In this document: piece by piece, positions 44,646-53,198 of the stretch
Layout: every line of letters begins with the position of its first letter
Numbering within the stretch: position 1 is the stretch's first letter
NCBI GenBank assembly: GCA_030247855.1
Contig: JAPDRN010000089.1
Location: 62,001 to 126,000 of the forward strand
DNA: 64,000 nt
Direction of reading: 5' to 3'
Origin: Knufia peltigerae
Lineage: Eukaryota > Ascomycota > Eurotiomycetes > Chaetothyriales > Trichomeriaceae
Translations under genes and position numbers: made by a program
Notes under the pieces: model-generated
Databases searched by the model: none
What the model saw: only the letters and a program-made list of their open reading frames with translations
What the model was told of the DNA's origin: nothing

Positions 44646-45014
44646 TTGATCAGCAGTATCGTCATTCATCGGTCGGCCGGCACAGGCGCGGTCGAAGTGC
44701 AGGTCCTGGACACGACGTTCAAGGGCAAGCGTGTTTTTGTTGCCTGGGGCCTGCGTGGCCTGGAGTTGACCCGCGAAGCCGAGCCGGAAGATACGGTCGC
44801 GGCCCGGCGTGCCTTGCGACTGGTTTCCCGCCAGGTCGACGGGCCGCGCAGCAGTGAGATTTTCATCGCCAACCAATCGGGCGTGGCGATCAGCGTCTAC
44901 CGGATGCTGACCGAAGCCCGCAGCGGCGACGCCGTGTTCTTCCTGTGCGATTCGCCACCGGTGGTGGAATGGCTGGTCACTTCGCTGGAAGTGCAGCCCG
45001 AACCGACTGCGTGA
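44646..45014 (+). CDS. Hypothetical protein
   Basis: 122 aa from a TTG at 44646 preceded by AGGGGG; no ATG fits. It reads SSIVIHRSAGTGAVEVQVLD and later FLCDSPPVVEWLVTSLEVQP. No signal peptide or membrane segment. Not recognised. The open frame continues upstream into what appears to be a 5' region. Confidence 0.5.
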   Translation: MISSIVIHRSAGTGAVEVQVLDTTFKGKRVFVAWGLRGLELTREAEPEDTVAARRALRLVSRQVDGPRSSEIFIANQSGVAISVYRMLTEARSGDAVFFLCDSPPVVEWLVTSLEVQPEPTA

Positions 45015-45035
45015 CCGGGTGTAGGGCGATGTGCG

Positions 45036-45728
45036 TCATGCCAACGCCGCGTCTACCGCCGCGCGCGCATGCAGGGTCGTGGTGTCGAACAGCGGCACCG
45101 GGCTGTCTTCGGCACGCACCAGCAGCATGATCTCGGTACAGCCCAGGATGATCGCTTCGGCACCGCGGGCAACCAGGCGTTCGATCACCTCGACGTACAC
45201 CCGCCGTGATCGCTCGTTGACCACGCCGGCGATCAACTCCTGGTAGATGATCGCATGCACATCGCGGCGGTCGTCGGCCTCCGGAACCAGTACGTCCAGG
45301 CCGAAGCGCTCGCTCAGCCGGCCACGGTAGAAGTTCTCTTCCATGGTGAAGGCCGTGCCGAGCAGGCCGACACGCTGCAGACCGGCCTGCACGATCGCGG
45401 TGGCGGTCGGGTCGGCGATATGCAGCAGGGGCAGCGGGCAGGCCGCCTCGATCTCACCAACAAGCTTGTGCATGGTGTTGGTGCAGATCAGCAGCAGTTC
45501 GGCGCCACCGGCCTGCAGCCGCTGGGCCGCATCGACCATCTCGTTGCCCAGCGCATCCCAGTCACCGTCATGCTGCAGCTGTTTGATGCGGGCGAAATCC
45601 AGCGACCACATCAGCAACTGCGCCGAGTGCGCACCGCCCAACCGCGCGCGTACCTCTTCGTTGATGAGGCGGTAGTACTGCGCCGAACTTTCCCAGCTCA
45701 TGCCACCGATCAGGCCAAGCGTCTTCAT
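45036..45728 (-). CDS. Aspartate/glutamate racemase family protein
   Basis: 230 aa. The two catalytic cysteines are in LLICTNTMHK (about residue 80) and ILGCTEI (about residue 193), with the N-terminal LGLIGGMSWESSAQYY typical of the YgeA/RacD group. It probably racemises aspartate or a related amino acid without cofactor. The ATG at 45728 gives the family start; the longer frame upstream is Arg/Pro-rich and not coding. Confidence 0.9.
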   Translation of the reverse strand: MKTLGLIGGMSWESSAQYYRLINEEVRARLGGAHSAQLLMWSLDFARIKQLQHDGDWDALGNEMVDAAQRLQAGGAELLLICTNTMHKLVGEIEAACPLPLLHIADPTATAIVQAGLQRVGLLGTAFTMEENFYRGRLSERFGLDVLVPEADDRRDVHAIIYQELIAGVVNERSRRVYVEVIERLVARGAEAIILGCTEIMLLVRAEDSPVPLFDTTTLHARAAVDAALA

Positions 45729-45832
45729 GCGTGTCTCCGTGCCGGGGAGTGCCATTGCAGCACAACCGAGGCCAGGACGCTGCGTGCCGGCGTGATCGGG
45801 GCGCGCCATCGCAGGCGGACCCGCCGCCGCCG

Positions 45833-45982
45833 CTGCCGGCGGCGTTGGTCGCGCTGTTCGGTGCCGGTTGGCCGGACCTGCTGGTCGCGGTCGCACTGCT
45901 GGTCGTGTTCCTGCGCTCGGCGCTGCGGGTGCTGCGCATCGCGATGGCCGAACTGCGTGCGTCGCGCGTTGCCAGCGGCTGA
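45833..45982 (+). pseudogene. 3' remnant of a CDF-type cation efflux gene
   Basis: About 49 codons read ALFGAGWPDLLVAVALLVVF, then RSALRVLRIAMAELR and a stop at 45982. G-W-P-D plus a hydrophobic helix and a charged end is what the last membrane helix of cation diffusion facilitators looks like. The upstream frame is unrelated Arg/Pro-rich sequence and the racemase start, so the 5' part of the gene is missing. Confidence 0.5.
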
Positions 45983-46081
45983 GTCGCAGCAGCTGTAACC
46001 GTCGAATCGACCCTGGACTGTGCATGGTGGTGACAGCCGCTGCGCACTATCCTTGCAGGGATTATTCCGGTGGACGAAGTG

Positions 46082-46720
46082 ATGGCCCTGCATACCTGGT
46101 GGTGGTTCCTGGCGACAGTGTTCGTGCTGTGCGGCACGCCGGGTCCGAACATGCTGCACATCCTGGGGCGCAGTGTCGGCCTGGGCTTCCGTCGCAGCGT
46201 GCCCGCCATGGCCGGTTGCCTGCTGGCGATGCTGCTGGTGCTTGCGGCGTCCGCGGCCGGCCTGAGCGCGGTGCTGCGCTCGTCGCCGCTGCTGTTCGAT
46301 GTACTGCGTTATCTGGGTGTGGCCTACCTGGCCTGGTTGGGCATCAAGGCGTGGCGGGACAGCTACCGGCAGGCACCGGTGGCGACAGAGGCCGATGCAG
46401 CGCTGGCGCCGGTGCACGGTGCCTGGGCAGTGTTCCGTGGTGGCCTGCTGGTGGGGCTGAGCAATCCCAAGCTGCTGCTGTTCGCCGCCGCGTTCCTGCC
46501 GCAGTTCGTCGATCCTGCGCGTGGCCAGGCCGTGCAGTACACGGTGCTTGTGGCCACCTTCGCCAGCTGCGAACTGTTCTGGTATGTGATGTACGCCGCA
46601 GGCGGACACGGGCTGCGCCGTTGGCTGGCAAAGCCATTTGCCCAACGCTGGTTCGAACGCCTGGTCGGCAGCGTCTTTCTCGCCTTCGCGGTGGCGCTGC
46701 TGCGCTTCCGACCGCGCTGA
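46082..46720 (+). CDS. LysE/RhtB-family amino acid exporter
   Basis: 212 aa from the ATG at 46082 (GTGs at 46070 and 46079 are alternatives). Six membrane segments; family motifs are CGTPGPNMLHILGRSVGLG near the N terminus, LRYLGVAYLAWLGIKAWR and FRGGLLVGLSNPKLLLFAAAF. Exports an amino acid or derivative; the substrate is unknown. Confidence 0.9.
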   Translation: MALHTWWWFLATVFVLCGTPGPNMLHILGRSVGLGFRRSVPAMAGCLLAMLLVLAASAAGLSAVLRSSPLLFDVLRYLGVAYLAWLGIKAWRDSYRQAPVATEADAALAPVHGAWAVFRGGLLVGLSNPKLLLFAAAFLPQFVDPARGQAVQYTVLVATFASCELFWYVMYAAGGHGLRRWLAKPFAQRWFERLVGSVFLAFAVALLRFRPR

Positions 46721-46824
46721 GCCGGATCGTTTCACGCCGCGCCTGCGACCTGTTCACGCGTGTGGCATCGCGGCCTGCCTAACCTGATCGCACCTTCGGT
46801 ATTCCCGTCAGGGAGAGGATCGAC

Positions 46825-46998
46825 ATGATCAAGTGGGCCATCATTTTCGCCGTCATCGGCCTGATCGCCGGTGCGCTGGGTTTCGGCGGTATTGCCGGCG
46901 CCGCGGTGGGGATCGCCAAGTTCCTGTTCTGGGCCGGCATCATCATCGCCGTCGTACTTTTCGTGCTTGGCATGACCGTCGCGAAGAAGGTCGCCTAG
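46825..46998 (+). CDS. DUF1328 (YtjA-type) small membrane protein
   Basis: 57 aa, two membrane helices: MIKWAIIFAVIGLIAGALGF, then GGIAGAAVGIAKFLFWAGI and a last hydrophobic run ending VAKKVA. Preceded by GGGAGAGGAT. The family is widespread and of unknown function, often stress induced. Confidence 0.9.
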   Translation: MIKWAIIFAVIGLIAGALGFGGIAGAAVGIAKFLFWAGIIIAVVLFVLGMTVAKKVA

Positions 46999-47023
46999 CC
47001 TGGCAGTTCGTGCAGCGGCGCGC

Positions 47024-47356
47024 TCAATGCGCGCTGCTGTGCGAGAACAGGTTGATGACCAGTACCCCGGCACAGATCAGGCCGATGCCGATCAGCGCCG
47101 GCGTGTCCAGGCGTTGCTTGAACACCAGCAGGCCGATCAGCGAGATCAGCACGATGCCGACGCCGGACCAGATGGCATAGGCAATGCCGGTGGGGATCGA
47201 CTTCATCGTCAGCGACAGCAGGTAGAAGCACACACCGTAACCGGCGAGCGCGCCCAGCGTGGGGCCGAGGCGGGTCATGCCTTCCGATGCCTTGAGCAGG
47301 GACGTGGCGATCACTTCCAGCACGATCGCACCGGCCAGGTAGAAATAGGGGTTCAT
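47024..47356 (-). CDS. SMR-family multidrug efflux protein (EmrE-like)
   Basis: 110 aa, four helices. The essential membrane Glu is E14 in LAGAIVLEVIATSLLKASEG. Other motifs are KSIPTGIAYAIWSGVG and the C-terminal LIGIGLICAGVLVINLFS. Exports cationic drugs by proton antiport. Co-directional with, and 13 nt after, a TetR gene that probably regulates it. Confidence 0.93.
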   Translation of the reverse strand: MNPYFYLAGAIVLEVIATSLLKASEGMTRLGPTLGALAGYGVCFYLLSLTMKSIPTGIAYAIWSGVGIVLISLIGLLVFKQRLDTPALIGIGLICAGVLVINLFSHSSAH

Positions 47357-47369
47357 CGCCGTCTCCTGC

Positions 47370-47942
47370 TCATGCCGGTTCGCACAGCTTCAGGGCCTCC
47401 AGGGCCATGGCCTGGGCGTTCTGGCGTTCGTTCTCGTCCAAGGGCCGCCCGTAGGCGGTGGCCCAGTACCCATCGGCAACGCAACGCGCGGCGTACAGGC
47501 GCGGATCGCAGGCTTCATCCGGAAACTCGGCCAGCATGCCGCGCAGCCACGTGCGCCAGTACACCAGCAGCGCCGGCTCCAGCATGTTGCCCATGGTGAG
47601 CCCGATGTCGTTGATCTGTTCCTGCTGCAGCAGATGTTCGAAATTCACCTGCACATAGGCACGGCTGAAGCCGCCATGGCGGGGCGGGGACTGTCGCAGC
47701 ACCTCGCGGACCCTGTCCTCGAAGTCGGCAATGAGCGAGGTCAGCGTCGCCTCGATCAGGTCCTGCTTGCTGCCGAAATGATGGAACAGCGCGCCCTTGC
47801 TGACACCGGCCGCGTCGGCGACGTCCTGCACGGTGAGGGCCGCCAGCCCATTCTGGCCGAGGGTATGGGCGGTCGCGTGCAGCAGCGCCTGGCGCACGGT
47901 GTCGGGCGCCTTGCGGCGGGAGCGGGGAGGGGATTCTGGCAT
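47370..47942 (-). CDS. TetR-family repressor
   Basis: 190 aa. The N-terminal HTH reads LAALTVQDVADAAGVSKGAL then FHHFGSKQDL (about residues 33-62). The C-terminal ligand domain contains a Trp-rich segment (YWRTWLRGML). It is likely the repressor of its own operon with the SMR pump; typical inducers are cationic dyes or biocides, which is inference. Confidence 0.9.
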   Translation of the reverse strand: MPESPPRSRRKAPDTVRQALLHATAHTLGQNGLAALTVQDVADAAGVSKGALFHHFGSKQDLIEATLTSLIADFEDRVREVLRQSPPRHGGFSRAYVQVNFEHLLQQEQINDIGLTMGNMLEPALLVYWRTWLRGMLAEFPDEACDPRLYAARCVADGYWATAYGRPLDENERQNAQAMALEALKLCEPA

Positions 47943-48018
47943 GAGGGGGACGAAACCGACTGGACGGTATGATTGTAGCGCGGGGCGATGCAGTCGCCTC
48001 GCCAGTCAGTTCAGGACC

Positions 48019-48774
48019 TCACTGCAGATAGAACGCGATGCCGGTGCCGAACTGCAGGTCGGGGCTGTTGCGATTGAGGCCGAGATCGAAAGAGGCGTCC
48101 AACTGCACGTTCGGCCGCAGCATCCAGGTCAGGCCTGCGCCGGCGATGGCCTGGTCGGGTTGCTGGTTGGCATGGGTAAAACCGGCTTCGAGATAGGTGC
48201 CCAGTCGCTCGGTCACGCTCAGCGCGAGACTTGGCGACCAGGTCGTGCTGCGCTGGCCTGCACCGCGCTGATGACTGCCATACAGCGCACCGCTCCAGCG
48301 GTCGTTGAAGGTGTGCTCGACGCTGGCGGCCAGTGCGTACTGGCGGCCATCGCTGAAGGCGGCATCGCCACGCGCGATCACACCGCTTGCCAGCAGCGCC
48401 CAGGCCGTGCGCTCGGTACTGCCGGGACCTGCCCATTTCACTCCGACGGTGCTGTCGCCGGCGCCGCGCTGCTGCGTGCGTGGCATGCCAGGGCCACGTT
48501 CGCGCTGGCGCTGCCACGGCGTGGACGCCAACTGCAGCTCCCAGCCCGGCGCCAGCCCGGTGCGCAGCAACAGGTCGCTGGAAAGCGATGTCGTACGCAG
48601 GCTGTCGCGATCACGATCGCGTTGATAGCTGGGCAGGCCCACTTCGACGGCAAGGCCGCCACGCGGCACCGTGTCGGTGCCGAAGCCGATGCCGGGACGG
48701 TCGAAGCTGGGAGGGTCTGCGGCCAGCACCGGGGTGCTGGCCAGCGACAGGGTGATCAACAGGGTGTGGCGCAT
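48019..48774 (-). CDS. Outer-membrane beta-barrel protein, MetA/phenol-degradation type
   Basis: 251 aa with a signal peptide (cleavage near VLAAD). The rest alternates as in a beta barrel and ends in a hydrophobic residue pattern (FGTGIAFYLQ). Motifs like GDSTVGVKWAGPG and the closing domain with FDLGLNRNSPDLQFG resemble proteins annotated as transporters of the MetA pathway of phenol degradation. Function is uncertain. Confidence 0.75.
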   Translation of the reverse strand: MRHTLLITLSLASTPVLAADPPSFDRPGIGFGTDTVPRGGLAVEVGLPSYQRDRDRDSLRTTSLSSDLLLRTGLAPGWELQLASTPWQRQRERGPGMPRTQQRGAGDSTVGVKWAGPGSTERTAWALLASGVIARGDAAFSDGRQYALAASVEHTFNDRWSGALYGSHQRGAGQRSTTWSPSLALSVTERLGTYLEAGFTHANQQPDQAIAGAGLTWMLRPNVQLDASFDLGLNRNSPDLQFGTGIAFYLQ

Positions 48775-48844
48775 GCGGGCTCCGTCTCGCAGGGATGCTT
48801 CAGCATGCGCGGCGATGCCGTGCGCACGGCGTGAGCCGCACCGT

Positions 48845-49078
48845 TCAGTCGCTGATGCGGGCGAAGCGTGCCTGCGGGCCGTGCTCGCCGGGCACCTGTT
48901 CAATGAACATCGGATAGGGACGCACCCACAGTCCGCCTTCGCCGTACAGGGCGCGATAGAGCACCATCGGCTGCAGCGTTTCACTGCTGCGGACGATGTC
49001 GATCACCTCGTACTCGCCACCCTTGAAGTGGCGGTAGCGGCCAGGTGTCAGCGCGGGCAGTGGGGTCAGGTCGGTCAT
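48845..49078 (-). CDS. DUF1653 protein
   Basis: 77 aa from the ATG at 49078; a GTG at 49087 would add three residues. PGRYRHFKGGEYEVIDIVR and LYRALYGEGGLWVRPYPMF are the DUF1653 signature. Unknown function. Preceded closely by a lipoprotein gene on the same strand. Confidence 0.88.
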   Translation of the reverse strand: MTDLTPLPALTPGRYRHFKGGEYEVIDIVRSSETLQPMVLYRALYGEGGLWVRPYPMFIEQVPGEHGPQARFARISD

Positions 49079-49090
49079 CGGCAGCACCCG

Positions 49091-49354
49091 TTACCTGCGC
49101 GCCGGCGTTGCCGGGGTGGCGCAGTAGGCGTCGATGGCTTCGGCGGTGTTGGCCAGGCCCTGCGCTTGCGCCAGTTCCCACGGGCGCTCGCAGCGCTGGC
49201 TGTGCTCGCACCACTGATAGCCGGCCGAACCGATGCATCCGTGTGCATCGCGGTCGCCACCGACCACGGGTGTGGCGGCGTCACGGGTGACCGGTTTTTC
49301 CGGACTGGCACACGCGGTCAGGGCCAGCAGCGGGATCAGGAACAGGACTTTCAT
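49091..49354 (-). CDS. Small lipoprotein
   Basis: 87 aa from the ATG at 49354. Signal MKVLFLIPLLALTAC with lipobox LTAC. The mature part has GCIGSAGYQWCEHSQRCERP, a Cys-rich motif (C-x8-C-x6-C) with W and P seen in small secreted bacterial proteins. Function unknown; likely in an operon with the DUF1653 gene (12 nt apart). Confidence 0.75.
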   Translation of the reverse strand: MKVLFLIPLLALTACASPEKPVTRDAATPVVGGDRDAHGCIGSAGYQWCEHSQRCERPWELAQAQGLANTAEAIDAYCATPATPARR

Positions 49355-49427
49355 GGGTGCGGCTCCGTGCCGTAAACCGACAGTCTGTGTGGTCCCCGCA
49401 GCGGCGGCAAGCATCGCTGGCCAAGCC

Positions 49428-49532
49428 TCAACTCAGCGACGCGCGCACCAGTTCCTCGATCAGTACCACGTAGCTGGCGGCGAAATAGAACTTCAGCAGC
49501 GTCGAACGCTGCACTGGAAGCGAGGTGCGCAT
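49428..49532 (-). CDS. Possible 34-aa hydrophobic peptide
   Basis: MRTSLPVQRSTLLKFYFAAS followed by YVVLIEELVRASLS; a basic N terminus and one hydrophobic helix. An in-frame GTG further upstream would give 56 aa. No clear ribosome site. It lies in the otherwise gene-free stretch 49355-49770. Confidence 0.3.
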   Translation of the reverse strand: MRTSLPVQRSTLLKFYFAASYVVLIEELVRASLS

Positions 49533-49665
49533 GTGGAAGGGGCCCCTGTTGATGACGATAGTGTGAAGCGCGGCTGACTTCGTGACAAGGGTCACGGAAT
49601 GGATTTCCTAAATGGCCTCAGGGATGTGATGGGCGGCGCTTTCTGAGGTGTCGGTGGGGAGTTTT

Positions 49666-49681
49666 CGGATAAATCCGATAG
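49666..49681 (+). promoter_or_regulatory. Palindrome shared with the region upstream of 50842
   Basis: CGGATAAATCCGATAG, 89 nt before the 68-aa gene. A perfect CGGAT/ATCCG palindrome. Thirteen of sixteen positions match 50693-50708, including a compensatory G-C to A-T change. Confidence 0.5.
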
Positions 49682-49770
49682 GTCTTCCCCGAGGGCATGG
49701 CTAGGCTGGTCGGGCATCGGAGATCGGCCTTGCGCCGGTCCCGGATTTCCCAGAAACGCAGGAGCCCACC

Positions 49771-49977
49771 ATGGTCATCACTGTCCAATGCAATGCCCAG
49801 CGCTGGTCCGTCCTGGATCCGCAGACACGCGCGACCGAAGTGTTCAGCACCGGTGCGGCCGCCTTCGATGCCGCTGCCTCGCGGGCCAGCGAACATCACT
49901 GCCGTACCGGCCAGCACAGCACCGTGCGCGTGGAAGCACTGGGCACCGCGGTCGACGCACTGCACTTCGGCCGCTGA
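49771..49977 (+). CDS. 68-aa protein, paralogue of the 50842 gene
   Basis: MVITVQCNAQRWSVLDPQTR ... VRVEALGTAVDALHFGR. It aligns end to end with the 67-aa protein at 50842 (shared QC, W-x-VL-x-P, E-x-F-x-x-G, AFD-x-A, TGQ, VRVE-x-x-G-x-x-V-x-A). The pattern with a Trp early and a V-x-V strand late resembles DUF2188-type small proteins, without certainty. The stop lies 129 nt before the DUF3011 gene. Confidence 0.7.
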   Translation: MVITVQCNAQRWSVLDPQTRATEVFSTGAAAFDAAASRASEHHCRTGQHSTVRVEALGTAVDALHFGR

Positions 49978-50106
49978 GCCGTCGCAGCCGCAGTCAGTTG
50001 CGGTTGGGTTGGTTGAATGGGGGAAAACCGCCGTCGCAGCTCCCTCTGTGCGCCACGCCCGGAATCCCCGATGCTTGCCTCCACCGTATTCACCTGGAGA
50101 CGAGGG

Positions 50107-50667
50107 ATGGGCAAGGGACTCACTTGGCGCACCGTGGCGTGCACCCTGTTGCCGATGATGGCTGCCGCTGGCGGCGCGCAGGCGCAGAACTATGGCTACG
50201 ACGATCGCTACGATGATCGTGGCAGCAATGGCATCGTGCGCTGTGAATCGATCAAGAACCGCAGCAACGAGTGCCGTCTGGAAGGGCGCGCGCGCATGAT
50301 CCGCCAGTTGTCCGGCTCCCCCTGCGTGGAAGGTGAGACCTGGGGCCAGTCCCGTTACGGTGTCTGGGTTACCCAGGGCTGTCGTGCCGAATTCGTCGGT
50401 GAGTACCGGCGGCCGGGCGGTGGCGGCGGATGGGGCGGCGGTGGCGGCAACGGCTGGGGCGGAAGCCAGTGGGGTGGTGGCGGCCAGGTGATTGCCTGCC
50501 ATTCCAACGACCGGCGCCAGCAGTACTGTGATGCGCAGGTTCGTCGCGGCGTGCGTCTGGTACGGCAGGAATCGCGCACTGTCTGCATCGAAGGCCAGAA
50601 CTGGGGCTGGGACCGCCGTGGCATCTGGGTCAGCAATGGCTGCCGGGGCCAGTTCCAAGTGAACTGA
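50107..50667 (+). CDS. Secreted DUF3011 protein with Gly/Trp-rich linker
   Basis: 186 aa from the ATG at 50107 after GACGAGGG; the open frame before it is Arg-rich and lacks a signal. Signal peptide ends near GAQAQ. Two DUF3011 repeats (CESIKNRSNECRLEGRARMI; CHSNDRRQQYCDAQVRRGVR) each finish in WG(W)xRxGxWVxxGC. A Gly/Trp-rich spacer lies between them. Paralogue of the protein at 43863. Confidence 0.85.
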   Translation: MGKGLTWRTVACTLLPMMAAAGGAQAQNYGYDDRYDDRGSNGIVRCESIKNRSNECRLEGRARMIRQLSGSPCVEGETWGQSRYGVWVTQGCRAEFVGEYRRPGGGGGWGGGGGNGWGGSQWGGGGQVIACHSNDRRQQYCDAQVRRGVRLVRQESRTVCIEGQNWGWDRRGIWVSNGCRGQFQVN

Positions 50668-50692
50668 GCGGCCGACGCAATCGGCTCAAGAT

Positions 50693-50708
50693 CAGAGAAA
50701 TCTGATAG
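50693..50708 (+). promoter_or_regulatory. Palindrome shared with the region upstream of 49771
   Basis: CAGAGAAATCTGATAG, within the longer palindrome ATCAGA-GAAA-TCTGAT (50691-50706), 133 nt before the 67-aa gene. See 49666-49681 for the matching copy. Confidence 0.5.
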
Positions 50709-50841
50709 CGATCACACTTCTTTCCTCGTATTGTCGACTCCCGGGACGCCTTGCGCGTCCCGGTTCGCACTGGCCATCCCTGTCGCGCCTGGTGCGGTCA
50801 TTCTCTCGTCGTCGATACGCTGTTCAAGGAGTGAGCAACGC

Positions 50842-51045
50842 ATGTTGATCCGACTGCAATGTGAGCAGCGCCAATGGCGCGTGCTGCACCCGGACAAGCC
50901 GGAACCGATCGAGTTCCGCGATGGCGTCCGTGCCTTTGACTTCGCCGAAACCCTGGCCCGCCTGCATTTCACCGATACCGGCCAACGCGCCTCGGTGCGG
51001 GTGGAGTCCAGCGGTGCTTTTGTCGAAGCGATCAGCTACGGCTGA
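50842..51045 (+). CDS. 67-aa protein, paralogue of the 49771 gene
   Basis: MLIRLQCEQRQWRVLHPDKP ... SVRVESSGAFVEAISYG. AAGGAGTGAG precedes the ATG. Similar to the 68-aa protein at 49771 along its whole length. The two genes flank a DUF3011 gene. Function unknown. Confidence 0.7.
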   Translation: MLIRLQCEQRQWRVLHPDKPEPIEFRDGVRAFDFAETLARLHFTDTGQRASVRVESSGAFVEAISYG

Positions 51046-51074
51046 CAGCGCCGTTCGCCGGCAGGGTTTGCGGC

Positions 51075-51167
51075 ATCCACGCCATGCGTGGATGTATTTC
51101 TGCGCCACCAGTACCTAACCGCGCCACGCGTGGATGAGGGGCCTGGGGAGCCACGCATGACGTGGCC
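51075..51167. repeat. SMAG-like palindromes downstream of dxs
   Basis: ATCCACGC-CAT-GCGTGGAT (51075-51093) and CCACG-CATGA-CGTGG (51152-51166), in the convergent gap between the 67-aa gene and dxs. Confidence 0.6.
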
Positions 51168-51185
51168 CCATAACCCCGGCGGCGC

Positions 51186-53096
51186 TCAGCCCGCCGCGCT
51201 CAGCGGCGGGTTACCAGCGGCCAGTTGCGGCCAGCGCTTGAGCAGGGCCACACGGATGCCGGCGGCATCGATGCCGGCCTCGGCCAGCAGGTCTTCGCGG
51301 CTGGCGTGATGCTGGAAGGCATCGGGCAGGCCCAGGTGCAGGATCGGGCGCAGCACGTCCTCGGCATTGAGCAGTTCGGCCACGGCCGAACCGGCGCCGC
51401 CGGCCACCACGTTGTCCTCGATCGTCACCAGTGCGTCGTGCTGGTTGGCCATCGCCAGTACCAGTTCGCGATCCAGTGGCTTGATGAAACGCATGTTGAC
51501 CACGCTCAAACCCAGTTCGCGACCCACCAGTTCGGCGGCGGCGACGGTGCTGCCGAAGGCGAGCAGGGCGACACGGTTGCCCTGCAGGCGCAGCTCGCCC
51601 TTGCCGATCGGCAGGGTCGACAGATCGCTGCCGGCATCCACGCCGGTACCGCTGCCGCGCGGGTAGCGCACTGCAGCCGGGCCGGGATGCTGCAGGCCGG
51701 TGCTGAGCATCTGCCGGCACTCGGCCTCGTTGGACGGGGCCATCACCACCATGTTCGGCACGCAGCGCAGGAAGCTGAGGTCGAGGTTGCCGGCGTGGGT
51801 TGCACCATCGGGGCCGACGACGCCGGCGCGGTCGATCGCGAACAGGACATCCAGGTCCTGGATGGCCACGTCGTGCACCAGCTGGTCGTACGCGCGCTGC
51901 AGGAAGGTGGAATAGATCGCCACCACCGGCTTGCCGCCCTGGGTGGCCATGCCCGCGGCCAGGGTCACCGCATGCTGCTCGGCGATGGCCACATCGAAGT
52001 AGCGCTGCGGGTACTCCTTGCTGAAGCGCACCAGGCCGGAGCCTTCGCGCATCGCCGGGGTGATGCCATACAGGCGTGGCTCGGCCGCAGCGGCGTCACA
52101 CAGCCAGTCGCCAAACACGTCGGTATAGGTCGGCTTCTTCGCGCCGGTCTTGGCCACCAGGCCCTTGTCCGGATCGAACGGGCCCACCGCGTGGTAACCG
52201 ATCTGGTCGCCTTCGGCCGGCTCGTAGCCCTTGCCCTTGGTGGTCATCACATGCAGCAGCTTCGGGCCCTTGGAGGCACGCAGCGTCTTCAGCGCGGACA
52301 GCAGCGCCGGCAGGTCGTGGCCATCGATCGGGCCGGTGTAATGGAAGCCCATTTCCTCGAACATCGTGGACGGCACGAACATGCCCTTCCAGTGTTCTTC
52401 CCAGCGCTTCACGAAACGAGCGGGGTTGTTCTTCTTGTCGCCGAGGATCTTCTTGCCGCCTTCGCGCAGCGCATTGAGCGTGCGGCTGCCGGTGGCGCGG
52501 CCGAGCATCTTGGTCAGCCCGCCCACTGCCTCGGAGATCGACATGTTGTTGTCGTTGAGGATCACCAGCAGGTTTGGTTCCGGTTCCATGCCACCGGCGT
52601 GCATCAGCGCTTCGAACGCCATGCCTGCGGTCATCGCGCCGTCGCCGATCACGGCCACGACCTTGCGATCGTCACCTTCGGTCTGGCGCGCGATGGCCAT
52701 GCCCAGCGCTGCCGAGATCGAGGTCGAGGAGTGGCCGACACCGAAGGTGTCGTATTCGCTTTCTTCGCGCTTGGGGAACGGCGCGACGCCATCCTTCTGC
52801 TTGACGGTATGGATCTCGTCGCGGCGACCGGTGAGGATCTTGTGCGGATACGTCTGGTGGCCGACGTCCCAGACCAGCTGGTCGACCGGGGTCTGGTACA
52901 GGTAGTGCAGGGCCACGGTGAGCTCGATCACGCCCAGGCCGGCGGCGAAATGGCCGCCGCTTTTGCCAACCGATTCGATCAGGTAGGCACGCAGTTCATC
53001 GGCAACCGCTGTCAGTTCGGATTCGTCGAACGTGCGCAGGTCATCCGGTGTCTGGATGCGCGCGAGGCGGGGATAGCGGGCAGAGTCGATCATCAT
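51186..53096 (-). CDS. dxs: 1-deoxy-D-xylulose-5-phosphate synthase
   Basis: 636 aa. Condenses pyruvate and glyceraldehyde 3-phosphate with thiamine diphosphate, the first step of the MEP isoprenoid pathway. The ThDP motif is GDGAMTAGMAFEALMHAGG with LNDNNMSI after it; SGGHFAAGLGVIELTVALHY and DVGHQTYPHKILTGR are the N-terminal substrate motifs; the transketolase middle domain has DVAIAEQHAVTLAAGMA. Two adjacent ATG codons (53096, 53093) are possible starts. Confidence 0.97.
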   Translation of the reverse strand: MMIDSARYPRLARIQTPDDLRTFDESELTAVADELRAYLIESVGKSGGHFAAGLGVIELTVALHYLYQTPVDQLVWDVGHQTYPHKILTGRRDEIHTVKQKDGVAPFPKREESEYDTFGVGHSSTSISAALGMAIARQTEGDDRKVVAVIGDGAMTAGMAFEALMHAGGMEPEPNLLVILNDNNMSISEAVGGLTKMLGRATGSRTLNALREGGKKILGDKKNNPARFVKRWEEHWKGMFVPSTMFEEMGFHYTGPIDGHDLPALLSALKTLRASKGPKLLHVMTTKGKGYEPAEGDQIGYHAVGPFDPDKGLVAKTGAKKPTYTDVFGDWLCDAAAAEPRLYGITPAMREGSGLVRFSKEYPQRYFDVAIAEQHAVTLAAGMATQGGKPVVAIYSTFLQRAYDQLVHDVAIQDLDVLFAIDRAGVVGPDGATHAGNLDLSFLRCVPNMVVMAPSNEAECRQMLSTGLQHPGPAAVRYPRGSGTGVDAGSDLSTLPIGKGELRLQGNRVALLAFGSTVAAAELVGRELGLSVVNMRFIKPLDRELVLAMANQHDALVTIEDNVVAGGAGSAVAELLNAEDVLRPILHLGLPDAFQHHASREDLLAEAGIDAAGIRVALLKRWPQLAAGNPPLSAAG

Positions 53097-53198
53097 GTTC
53101 GCACTTGTTCTGAACGACCATTTTCGCCCTCAAACGGGGGTGGGGCAAGCAAACGCCGCCGTCCGTGACAGGACGGTGAGGGTTGCATTCCCGGATGT

